From: Gymnothorax reevesii
Taxonomy: Eukaryota; Chordata; Actinopteri; Anguilliformes; Muraenidae
Direction: 5' to 3'
DNA: 64,000 nt
Assembly (NCBI GenBank): GCA_029721435.1
Contig: CM056576.1
Span: 61,647,876-61,711,875 of the forward strand
This document shows positions 9,916 to 20,235 of this stretch, in pieces; within the stretch, counting starts at the first letter, position 1, and each line of letters starts with the position of its first letter. Both the position numbers and the translations under genes were made by a program. A model generated the notes under the pieces. It had not been told where the DNA came from. It did not search any database and saw nothing but the letters and a program-made list of their open reading frames with translations.

Positions 9916-10630
9916 AAGACTGTTGTGCAATGAAATAGAATGTAAAAACCGAATTTTATGAAAATAGTAATCATCGTCATTAAAATTGTCTTAAATAATC
10001 AGCCAATGCCAAATAGACAATTTAAACCATGCAATTTAAATGGAGTTCCCAATAACGTAGGTTAATGAACAGGGCCACTCCCAATGCGCCTTCTTATTTT
10101 TCCTTACATCTATATATACCACCTAAATTCCCACAATCCCCACTTGTCTCGTTTCTACATCGTTTACTCGCAAACCAAACAGCCCAGCGCACAAAAAGAG
10201 TTCGCAACCGGAAGCTTGGAATTCGAAATCCTACTGAGTCCTTCAGAAGCAGAACTATTCCAAGACTCAAACGCTCCAGAGGAATCTACCCAATCCGTTC
10301 CAGTGCTCGGCCGTCTTCGTACCTCCGCCATGAAGCATCACTCATTCGCCCCAGTTAGGGTGCTCATATTCCGAACTACCTTCTCCCCGCAATGACGACC
10401 GAGGCTGCTCTCCTGTCCGGGCTCCATGCAGCAGGAAATTCAACCGGCAGTCCTCAGGGGCGTCCTGCAGCAGCAATGTGCCTCGTCAACTGTGGCGCAC
10501 TGAAGAGAGAGCCTGCAGCTCCCCAGCAAGGTTTACCACGGCTTGCACTTTAGGCTCATCCGAGACTCCACGTCAGACCGTCGCCAAACTCCATCAGCCA
10601 CTCAAACAGGAGAACCTCCCCCCGTGCACC
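9916..10630. other. unassigned DNA before a T-run
   Basis: Relatively GC-rich and rich in CA/CC dinucleotides on the plus strand between 10065 and 10620, with frames of up to about 100 codons in two registers. None resembles a known family. It is followed by a 20-base T-run. It could be a retroposed sequence on the minus strand that ends in poly-A complement, but no duplication was found. Confidence 0.35.
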
Positions 10631-10890
10631 TTTTTTTTTTTTTTTTTTTTTACCTGTCAGTCTTCATGATAGTCAGTCTGTGTGTCCCCATGTTTGTCAC
10701 TCTGTGTGTCCCCATCTTTGTCAGTCTGTGTCCCCATGTCCGTCAATCTGTGTTTCCCCATGTTAATCAGTCTGTATCCCTTTGTATAACAGCCTAAATG
10801 TCTCACCGGTTGTTTTTTCTTTCTGATTTCTGTCTGTCCGTTTCTCTGTCGATCTGTCTGTCCATCTGCCTGTCTGTCTGTGTACGTACA
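10631..10890. repeat. T-run, 24-30-bp tandem repeats and (TCTG)n tract
   Basis: A T-run at about 10631-10650 is followed by five or so imperfect units of GTCAGTCTGTGTGTCCCCAT (10672-10790) and then a TCTG/TCTGTC-rich microsatellite (10830-10882). Confidence 0.8.
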
Positions 10891-10993
10891 TCCAATTAAT
10901 ATTTATCTATTTTGGTGTCACTCAGTATAACAATAATTAAATACAACTAACATCAGGATCAGTATCACTCAAGTGTTGATCATCTTTTTCACT

Positions 10994-11410
10994 TAAAGGG
11001 GACCTATTTTGCTATATTTACAAGGTTAAATCTTGATCTTGGACTCCCCTAGAGGACTCCTGATCATTCAAAGTCCAAAATAGGGTCCTTATTTAGCTCA
11101 TACTGCCATCCTCAAAAAAATCCCATTTGTAGTCCATTGTACCCTCTGCCTGAAATGTCTCATTGGGTGGCTCTTCTGCTATGGCCCTCACTCTGCGTGT
11201 GCCCACTTTCTTCAGACTGGCCAGCTCTGTGGAGGGTGGAGTTGGGCGGGACCAGAGCCATTGATATTCTCAGAGCTGCGACACTCTCATTGGCTCTCGT
11301 GTACAAAAAATGGTGGCGCACTTCCGGGTTTGGGAACTTCCGTAGTTCAAAAAGAGGATTCTCGTAGCTTCAGACCGATTCACTTCCATTGAGACATCAT
11401 CAATGGTAAG
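10994..11410 (+). repeat. possible terminal segment of a DNA transposon
   Basis: It begins CTTAAAGGGGACCTATTTTG, a terminus I recognise from multicopy fish DNA transposons, and ends at a plausible splice donor (ATGGTAAGTAA near 11402). The opposite terminus was not located, so borders are uncertain. Confidence 0.35.
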
Positions 11411-13090
11411 TAATAAAATACTGAAGTCTTATAATTCACTTAGTGTATATATGATATTAGTGATCATGTATCATTTATAATCTCCAATTATGTATAATCG
11501 GCACGACGATATATATATATATATATATACATATATATAAGAGCTTGTGATGATTTAAGCTCATGTTCATTTGCTACGTAGTTATCTTGGTCAGCCGTGG
11601 GAATTCAGTGATTAACTCTGTGGCATTTCTATTTCTCAAAAAATCAATATTAATCACGACGGTAAATGATCGGCTGAGGTGCGTGTGACTGGTTTCGGGA
11701 AAGTTTTTTTAAATTTTATTTTAAAGTTAGCTTTGACAATTTTGACATGCTCTAACCTAGCCTAGCTTGATCTGCTGTTTAAAGTTTAATCACGAACGGT
11801 TGCGGAGTTTATAGCTCACTTTAGCTCTCAAGAAGCATTTCGGATGAAAACCACACCACTTATTATTCATAAAATTGAATGAAACCACAAGTTAAGACGT
11901 TGATGACTGAAGTGTCACCCATCATGTTTTAGCTAGCTATTATTAAATTGCATCTGTCAATTTGCATTTTTCATGCCAGGCGCTGTTAGCTTTCAAGCAA
12001 TCTTGCTGTAGTCAGCTAGCTGTATTATATGCCATGTTGTATTGCACAAAAATATGGTCTTTTTAAATGATTTGCTCTTGAAGAGATGCGGTGGCAGTGG
12101 TAAGTCTTTATTACTTTTCTGTGCTCATTTTACTGTGCCATGTAGGATTACCGTTAATTCGGGCAGAAGCTGCTGTTGGTGATGGAGGCTATAGTGTTCG
12201 TGAGAGGTGCTGAAATGTATAAACTTTGCAAAGCGGACTTTTATTTTAATCCCAAATTAAATGTAAAACTCCTTTTCAAAGTAATGCAATGATTTTGTTA
12301 ACTTTTGTAATTGCATGAATGTCTTACATGTCAATTATAGGAGACTTTGAAAAGGTCTTAAATTTAACTCACTGAAAACCTGCAGGTACCCTGTGCTGCT
12401 GGCAGTGGTGGAGGCAGGCGATGGCGGAGGCGGGCAGAGGCTGCTGTTGGCGATGGAGGCTACAGGATTTATGGGAAGTTCTGAGATGTATAAAGTTTGC
12501 AAACCTCATCCAACATTCCTGGCCCTTGTATGTGTAATGTCCCTAACGCCTTTATTTATTTATTTGTAACTCCACAAATGTTCATGCTTCACAGTATCGT
12601 TCTTGTTCCAAGAGTTTACTTGTCTGTTCTATTCAGTACATTCCTGTTGAATCCATTTAGTTGTTATAGTTTTATTCACAACCCTGCCCTGTTCTGAAAA
12701 CACACACGCACACTTCGTAGTTCCACACATCGAGTAGGTTTATTAATTGGACACTGATCATCCCCTCTACCCTCTACCACCCTGCCACATTACTATGTAC
12801 AACGTTGTATTTCTTTTGTTATTTATTGTTCAAGGTTCACTCATGGCTCACTCTCTCACACTTGGACCCCTCCTTGTTTAATTTGTTTATCAACTTTTCT
12901 GAATTTCTGTGCCGTCCTCTTGTCCACTGTTCTCTAAAAATCTTTTTGTTGAAAACCTTTCCTTGCATCAGTCATTATATTTAATTTCATTCAGTCTCCT
13001 GGTCTCACCTGCTGAGGTTACACGAATTTCATTTATTTTATCTAAATGTGGTGAGTGGTAGCAATATAGACCAATAAAAGAGCCGATTAC
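11411..13090. other. unassigned DNA with (TA)n and a small duplication
   Basis: A (TA)n tract lies at about 11508-11540. Two related ~75-bp segments, each with GGCAGAAGCTGCTGTTGG-like and TGAAATGTATAAA-like sequence, lie at 12160-12234 and 12430-12504. The second is preceded by GGAGGCAGGCGATGGCGGAG. Nothing else is supported. Confidence 0.45.
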
Positions 13091-13099
13091 GCCACCCTA

Positions 13100-14670
13100 G
13101 GAATTTCACCCAAGGAATTCATACCAATAACCTTAAAAGGCACCTTAAAAGGTTCGTTGCACTAACCAGCCAGAGACGTGATTCCATTCATATATATTTA
13201 TTTGGAAAACACTCCGATCAGAGATAAAAACAACACAAGACCAATGACTCCACACACACAAAAAAAGGACGGGGAACAGAAGCTGAGGCTAACCCAAGGC
13301 GGACCAGTCAGGAGGCAGGCCCCCCCCAAAAGGAAACACCGAAAAGTATGTGCACAATACCTACGTGAAGAATCCACCCAGTGAAGCTTGAAATACACAG
13401 CACACATGGGAGGGAATACCACCACCCAAAATCAGCCGCCACCGATTGCAGCCCTCAGCCTCTGAAACAAGGGGAAATAGAGTTTGTGGGCCCAAACACA
13501 AAAACAATTGCAGTTGTCCAATTGCCAAACACACTGGTTATCAGCAGCTGTAAAAGGGCCTCCTGCCAGTGATAAAATATAAAACCAAAATCAATTGCAG
13601 TAGGCCAAATGTTGAAAACACTGGTTCTCTGCAGCTACATACACACGGCCTTCTGCCAATACTAAAGAAAAATACAAACGTACACAACCCACAGTAGGCG
13701 AGCAGATGAAACCATGTAACCCGTATACAATTATGTATGTTATATACCCCTGGTAGGAAACAAAGATACAAGAAAAATACCAATATATGCAAACCACAGG
13801 GGGCCAACAGATGGAACCATTATTTATGGTTTTGGTTGTAGCTAAATGCAAATGGCCTCCAACCAGTGGTATAAAATAGAAATAAAAGATACAAAAACAA
13901 TATAACGAAGGAATTATAATGAAAAAGAAAATAAACCCCACCCACACTCATACACAGATTCACACCTACTAGACAAAGCGCCGCCTAAGAGCAATTACAA
14001 TTAACCAAACTATAAAAACAAAGCGCGATTATATCGTCACAGTAAGCCAGCTATAAGCAGGGCAACGTCACCTAAAACCGGATAAAAGTACACATCAAAA
14101 TGAATCCACGTGCAAGCCAAGCATAAATGCAGGTACAAAAAGCCGCACAAGCAGAGTGGCCTTCCGATTCCCAATGAATCGTCAGACACCAATCTCACTT
14201 TAGTCTATACAAAAAATTACCAATAAAAATCAGAAATGGAACCAAAAATGACGCCACAATAGGCTACGTACCAATCCAATGGCCTCTCTCAGCTCCAGGA
14301 AAGGAGAGCAGTGCTTGCCAATATAATGATCACCTAAAGACAAACAAAACCAGCTACTGCATACATTTCAAAATGACGTCACTTGGATGGAATAAAAAAA
14401 CCTACCAACATCTGTACGCAACACTGCACAATCCTAAAGTGAGGATTACAGCGAACCACTGTAAAAATCTACAATCTGTGGTAAATCTACAACATTATCA
14501 TAAATTAGTTCAATAACAGCGTAAATGCCAAACGAGGGAATCAAATGTGAATGAAGCTTGCATATCTGCCACAAGCACCAAAGCCAGTTAACCCGGAAAA
14601 GGCGTGAACTTCTCAGAGAATCCTTAAAGGGCCTCTACCTACGTTTATATAGGTTAGCCCCATATAATGA
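13100..14670 (-). other. minus-strand transcript-like or LTR-like segment, unassigned
   Basis: On the minus strand a TATA-like ACCTATATAAACG (14645-14657) lies about 1.45 kb upstream of CCAAATAAATATA (AATAAA near 13200). Between them is a degenerate tandem repeat and no coding frame over 120 codons. The arrangement resembles a long LTR or the untranslated part of a retroelement, but no terminal duplication or partner copy is visible here. Function unknown. Confidence 0.3.
13500..13905. repeat. degenerate tandem repeat, ~90-110-bp units
   Basis: About four diverged units share an AACACTGGTT/CAGCAGCT-like block, a GGCCTCCTGCCAGTG-like block and an AAAATACAAA-like block (for example 13540-13575, 13620-13660, 13845-13880). 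Confidence 0.5.
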
Positions 14671-14679
14671 TTGCCTGAT

Positions 14680-15602
14680 AATAGCCACGCAATTAAAATG
14701 ATGCGAGTTGACAGGCCAAGCAAAAACGCTCTTTTATACTGCCACATAAACATTAGAATTGAGAATATCAAGGGCTCTGAAATGAGCATGGCGGTGCACC
14801 TTTGCTTCAACCCGTTGCTGCAGATGTAGACGCTTGCGTCTATGGAACTGCAAATTTAAGCACGCAGTTACTGTACTCGACCACTACATAGCACCCCCGG
14901 ATTAGTTATTGAATATTCACAAGCAAGCAGAGTTCGAACGCGGTTTTGAATATGGGGAAGTTCACTCCACTACTTGTTTTTCAAGAGTTGCATGAATTAA
15001 ACTCCTCAGCTAAGCCTGATGCGCAAACTGGTCAATATCCTTGCCCATAGTATCGATCCAGCAGTTTTAAAAAATTATCTATTGCGGCAGAAAAGATTGT
15101 TGTCCCGTGTAGCAACCACTTTAGCTACAGTGAGCCAACGGTATTCCGATAAGTGGTTCAGAAAAATCAGTTTTCTGAAGCCAAAAATGTAACATGTTAT
15201 TGATTCTCTCACATTCTACTGTCAATTGCAGTCATCTCATTCAAAAAATGCGTAGTTCCTTGCCGTGGATTTACGTGTAGATTCCTTCAACAACAAATTC
15301 AGCGCTTCCTTATATCCACCCGAGTACTGCTGTTGATAGCCAATCACTCAATTATTCCCTTAGGCTCTTCTGCATAACTGCACAGTTATACTTCACGCCC
15401 TCATGAAACTTCACCGGTAATAATGTATTGATTTCTTATCCAATTCCCAAGTGTTTAAACATTCTACAGGAAGCGAAACACATTGCTTGGAGAAACACAG
15501 AGCATACAAGCCAATGCATATCAGCAGGCTTGCTTCTATCCTGTCTACGTTGCGCACATTTATAGGAAAAACCCTCGCAAAACTGGCCTTGAAGTGTTCA
15601 GT
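14680..15602. other. unassigned DNA
   Basis: No supported gene. On the right it touches the Tc1-like element, but the CR1-like reverse transcriptase interrupted there does not resume in this stretch. Confidence 0.4.
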
Positions 15603-15604
15603 TA

Positions 15605-17203
15605 CAAAACCCAAAACCAATGAAGTTGGCACGTTATGTAAATAGTAAATAAAAACAGAATACAATGATTTGCAAATCCTTTTTAACTTATATTCAATTT
15701 AACACACTGCAAAGACAAGATGTTTAATGTTTAAACTGAGAAACTTTATTTATTTTTTTTGCAAATAATCATTAACTTAGAATTTAAATGCAGCAACACA
15801 TTGCAATAAAGTTGGCACAGGGGCCTTTTTACCACTGTGTTACATCGCCTTTCCTTTTAACGACACTCAGTAAACGTTTGGGAACTGAGGAGACCAATTT
15901 TTGAGGCTTTTCAGGTGGAACTCATACTTTTCCCATACTTGCTTGATGTACAGCTTAAGTTGTTCAACAGTCCGTGGTCTCCGTTGTCGTATTTTACGCT
16001 TCATAATGCGCCACACATTTTCAATGGGAGACAGGTCTGGACTACAGGCAGGCCAGTCTAGTACCCGCACTCTTTTACTACGGAGCCATGCTGTTGTAAC
16101 ACGTACATAATGTGGCTTGGCATAGTCTTGCTGAAATAAGCAGGGGCCTCCATGAAAAAGACGTTGCTTGGATGGCAACATATGTTGCTCCAAAACCTGT
16201 ATGTACCTTTCAGCATTAATGGTGCCTTCACATATGTGTAAGTAGCCCATGCCTTGGGCACTAATACACCCCCATACCATCACAGATGCTGGCTTTTGAA
16301 CTTTGCGCCGATAACAGTCCGGATGGTTCTTTTCCTCTTTGGTCCGGAGGACACGACGTCCACAGTTTCCAAAAACAATTTGAAATGTGGACTCATCAGA
16401 CCACAGAACAGTTTTCCACTTTGCATCATTCCATCTTAGATGAGCTTGGGCCCAGCGAAACCGGCGGCGTTTCTGGGTGCTGTTGATAAATGGCTTTCGC
16501 TTTGCATTGTAGAGTTTTAACTTGCACTTGCAGATGTAGCAACGAACTGTAGTTACTGAAGTGTTCCTGAGCCCATGTGGTGATGTCCTTTACACACTGA
16601 TGTCGGTTTTTGATGCAGTACCGCCTGAGGGATAGAAGGTCACGGACATTCAATGTTGGTTTTCGGCCTTGTCGCTTACATGCAGTGATTTCTCCAGATT
16701 CTCTGAACCTTTTGATGATATTACGGACCGTAGATGATAAAATCCCTAAATTTCTTGCAATTGCTCGTTGAGGAATGTTGTTTTTAAACTGTTCGACAAT
16801 CAGCTCACGCATTTGTTCACTAAGCGGTGACCCTTGCCCCATCCTTGTTTGTGAATGGCTGAGCATTTCAGGGAAGCTGCTTTTATACCCAATCATGGCA
16901 CCCACCTGTTCCCAATTAGCCCGTTCACCTGTGGGATGTTCCAAATAAGTGTTTGATGAGCATTCCTCAACTCTCTCAGTCTTTTTTGCCACTTGTGCCA
17001 GCTTTTTTGAAACATGTTGCATGCAGGTATCAAATTCTAAATGAGCTAATATTTGCAAAAAATTACAAAGTCTTTGCAGTGTATTCAATTGAATATAGGT
17101 TGAAAAGGATTTGCAAATCACTGTATTCTGTTTTTTTTATTTTGATCTGTATTCTTTATTTACGATTTACACAACGTGCCAACTTCACTGGTTTTGGGTT
17201 TTG
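15605..17203 (-). mobile_element. full-length Tc1-like transposon inserted in a CR1-like LINE
   Basis: Both termini are present: CAAAACCCAAAACCAATGAA at the left and its inverted copy CACTGGTTTTGGGTTTTG at the right, flanked by TA (15603-15604 and 17204-17205). Subterminal blocks ACAATGATTTGCAAATCC and the inverted TTTGCAAATCACTGT are shared with the copies at 4233, 9717 and 56249. Length is 1.6 kb, typical for the superfamily. Confidence 0.9.
15867..16842 (-). pseudogene. Tc1-like transposase with frameshift
   Basis: The start at 16842 (MGQGSPLSEQMRELI) is chosen because it begins the N-terminal HTH (QRAIARNLGILSSTVRNIIK). A longer open frame upstream is leader sequence. The basic hinge KRQGRKPTL and second HTH follow (CIKNRHQCVKDITTWAQEHF). 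The frame breaks near 16430. After an intervening segment containing LWSDESTFQIVFGN in a second frame, the core resumes from 16283: VMVWGCISAQGMGYL, GGPCLFQQDYAKPHYV (second catalytic Asp) and CSPDLSPIENVWRIMKRK (last acidic residue block). A second small frameshift lies near 16555-16540. No complete protein can be made from this copy. Confidence 0.88.
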
Positions 17204-17205
17204 TA

Positions 17206-17900
17206 GATGAGAAACAGCAAGTGTCCCAACACCGATCCCTGGAGGACGCCACTCCCCCCATACCTAGCTAAGATGAGATGCCACTGACCACCAATCTTTG
17301 TGTTATGTCCGGTAACAAGCTTTAAATCCACTCCAGAATACCTCCTGTAACTCCAATAGAGCTCAATTTAAAAATTAGTCGCTTATGCGGTACTGTATTG
17401 AATGCTTTCTGAAAATCCAAGTATATGATGTCATAAGCCCTGCTCTGGTCATAAGTCCTGGTGGCCTCTTCAAAAAATTCCAGAAGCTTTGTCGGGCATG
17501 ACCTTCCCTTACGAAAACCATGTTGGCTATCCCTCAAGATACTGTTCCGTTCAAGAAATCCTGCTCATCTTTTATGATCGATTCCAATATTTTGCACGCA
17601 ATGCAAGTTAAACTGACTGGCCTGTAATTTCCTGGCTTGGTACGGTCTCCTTTCTTATATACTGGTATAATATTGCCCTGCTTTCAATCATTTGGTATTT
17701 CTCCAGTTTTTAAAGATTGCCTGAAGATGGCGGATAGCGGCTTAAAGATGATCTCACGAACTTCCCTGAGCATTCTAGGACATAAGCCATCAGGACCCGC
17801 CGCCTTATCTGCCTTTAGTTCATGCAACTTGTCTAATACTTTGTTATCCCGGACCTCAATTTCTGCTAAATAATCTTGAGCATTTAACATGCCCTCTGGC
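17206..17900 (-). pseudogene. CR1-like ORF2: reverse transcriptase, N-terminal blocks
   Basis: Target-primed reverse transcription would be the role. Decoded blocks in order are KADKAAGPDGLCPRMLREV (RT entry), a frameshifted middle, SQHGFRKGRSCPTKLLEF (the HGFRxGRS block) and IIYLDFQKAFNTVPHKRL (first catalytic Asp in DFxKAFD, here DFQKAFN). After a further shift come SVLGHLLF and then LIY, where the Tc1-like element interrupts. The YADD catalytic motif and thumb are absent. Stops and shifts near 17330, 17560 and 17680 confirm inactivity. Confidence 0.85.
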
Positions 17901-18054
17901 CAAATAAAGACCCCCTCTGAGGTAAAATTCTCAAAGTTACTGTTTAAGGCATCCGCAATATCCTTGTTATCAAATAGCAGCGATCCGTTTTTATTCTCTA
18001 TGCACTTATCCTGCTCTTTATCTTTCCTTTTTCTGCTCGGTACTGAAAGAAGCG

Positions 18055-19100
18055 CTAAGGGCTAGTTTTTGCCCCCTCTGCAATTTGTCTTTCATACAGT
18101 CTTCGAGCATTCCTCAGCTCTTTTTTTACCACAGCCCGCATTTTACAGTATTCAGCCCTAGTGTTCTCATTGTTATCCTTTATGTACATCTTATAAAGAT
18201 TCCTCTTTTCCGTCAACATCCTACGAATACTTTTGGTCATCCACTGAGGATTCTGCTTTTTCAGCTTACTTTTGGACATCTTTGGAATGATTCTGCATTG
18301 TGATTCAAGTAAAACCCCCTTAAATCTTTCCCACATCTCATTTATGGACTCACAGTCCAGGAGTGTTTCCCATTTTATTTCACTTAGATATGAGCGCATC
18401 CTGTCAAAGTTTGCTCGCCTAAAATTGAAAATTTTTGTTTTTGAATACACCTTTTTAACTTCCCATGAAACATCAAAATGAACAGCAGAGTGATCACTTG
18501 TCCCAAGTGGCTCCAGTGCCACAACATTGCTAATTCTATCTGGGTCATTACAGAGCACTAAGTCTAAAATTGGCTTCTTTCTTGTAGGTTTATGAACATA
18601 CTGCACCCAGAAATGATCATTTATAACATCTAGAAATTCTTCCTCCCCCCTACCCTGTCCTTTCACCATTTCCCAATTGATAGCAGGATAATTTAAGTCT
18701 CCCATAATAATAGTCCCTCCACCTCTACAAGCTTGCATAATCCTCCAAAAAAGCATTTCATTGACTGTACAGTCCAAAGCTGGTGGTCGGTAGCATAACC
18801 TATGTTTAAACCTGTCTCGGGTTTGCCAATGAGCCTGACCCAGATATCTTCACAGGGCAAGGAATGTTCAATTTCGGGAATTTCCTGTACATTTATGTTC
18901 TCGTTCACATAGATTGCTACGCCCCCTCCTCGCCTATTATATCTATCCTTCCTAAAGAGCTTGTAACCTTCTATATTATATTCATCTCCATCCTCTTCAC
19001 TTAGCCATGTCTCCGTAATCCCAACTATGTCATAGCCCTCACTAATTATAACAGCCTCAAGCTCAGGAAATTTATTTTCTATGCTTTTTGCATTTTAGTA
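18055..19100 (-). pseudogene. CR1-like ORF2: apurinic-type endonuclease
   Basis: The APE-type endonuclease nicks target DNA to prime reverse transcription. The first part (19100-18800) has no Met and reads NAKSIENKFPELEAV, IVGITETWLSEEDGDEY (catalytic Glu) and RRGGGVAIYVNENI. A frameshift near 18800 precedes the second part, open from 18777 to 18055: IIMGDLNYPAINWE (catalytic Asp/Asn), KPILDLVLCND and LEPLGTSDHSAVHFDV (the final SDH catalytic pair). A C-terminal basic linker (KMSKSKLKKQNPQWMTKSI) leads towards RT. All catalytic blocks are recognisable, and only the frame is broken. Confidence 0.88.
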
Positions 19101-19279
19101 AAAACATTTCAGGTTATTACTAATGCTCTTCCCCCTTGATTTCCCATGCGGCCGCTGCTTCAAGGCCCCCACTACGCTTTGTTGCTTTAAAAGTATATTA
19201 TCGCTAGTGCATGTAACGCCGTCAGCCTCCATCGGGGCAGTCTGCATTTCCCTATGTGTAACACTCACTAACGTCCTTG

Positions 19280-20235
19280 CCCCGCTAAATCCCTAGTTTA
19301 AATAATCCTGTGCTACCCTCAACAGTGTAAAGGTACCCCTGCGGTTCAGGTGCAGCCCGTCAGGCGTGAACAGGTCACCCCTGTCTCTGAAAAAGTTCCA
19401 GTGCCCCATAAACCTATACCCCTCTTTCCTACACCAGGTTCGTAGCCACATGTTAAACCTCCAGATAAAATTCTGCTTTCCTCTGCTTGCATGTGGTACC
19501 GGTAGAATCCCGGAGAACACTACCGTTGAGGATCTGCTCCTAAGCTTCTCAGCCAATTCCACAAATTTGCCTTGCTGAACCTCAAATCTACCCTTACCCA
19601 TGTCATTTGTCCCAACAAGGACCAGGAAAACTGGATCCCTCCCCGCTCTGGCCAGGAGCTTGTCCGCACGCTCCAGGAGGTCTCCTACCTAGGCATGAGG
19701 CAGGCAACACACCGTATGAGACTCCTTGTTGCGCAAACAGACTAAGCTATCTATTCCACTAAGTATTGAGTCCCCCACTATCACTAACTCTCTTTTTTGA
19801 GGGGTAGAGGCTAACAGGGTGCCCTGCTGCTCATCAGTCCCCTCACTCTCAGGGTCAGGGGCCAAGTCGAGTTCCTGCAAGGGCCGGAATCAGCTGGACA
19901 CCTCCACCACTAGAGGAGCTGTCGCTGTACGGCATGCATGCTCTTTCCTGCGCTGTCGACCTACAGTCACCCAACTTTCTGTGCCTGCCTGCTCTGGGGT
20001 CCCCGTATCACCCTGCTTTGGCGTACGCACCATTTCTCAACATACCACTTAGTTCCTCTAGGAACTTTACTGACTATGTTGCGCCATCAACTGGCCCTGT
20101 AGATCAAGGACCTTGCTGTCCAGATGCTCATTTAGCTGGCACTGGTGGGAGACAAACCCACCCTGGAAATCTCTTTCCAAAAGTGCGATCATCTTGCAAC
20201 CGTCACATAGTTTTGGCCACATTTTGAACCCCCTA
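19280..20235 (-). pseudogene. CR1-like ORF1 with SGNH-hydrolase (esterase) motifs
   Basis: ORF1 proteins of some CR1-group LINEs carry an esterase-like SGNH domain thought to act in RNP or membrane association. From right to left the reading is CDGCKMIALLERDFQGGF, a coiled-coil-like LNEHLDSKVLDLQGQL, a poorly conserved linker, then RELVIVGDSILSGIDSLV (block I, GDS), a TAG stop at about 19687, DPVFLVLVGTNDMGKGRF (GxND block III) and GDLFTPDGLHLNRRG (DxxH block V). The Ser, Gly/Asn and His blocks are all visible. At least one stop and one or two frameshifts break the frame. Confidence 0.78.

Larger units (their letters stand above)
17204..20235 (-). mobile_element. CR1-like LINE (ORF1 plus ORF2), broken
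   Basis: Minus-strand ORF1 (20235-19280) and ORF2 (19100-17206) are arranged as in CR1-group non-LTR retrotransposons. The 3' part is missing: RT stops at the Tc1-like insertion at 17203 and is not found beyond it. The 5' untranslated region may extend right of 20235, but its limit is unclear. Confidence 0.82.

Noticed and set aside
10065..10395. Two overlapping ~100-codon frames in a GC-richer stretch
   Set aside because: No recognisable motif and two registers equally open; composition explains them. Kept only as unassigned DNA.
13541..13947. Long hydrophobic minus-strand frames
   Set aside because: They lie across the degenerate tandem repeat and are Phe/Tyr/Ile-rich from AT composition; no conserved domain.
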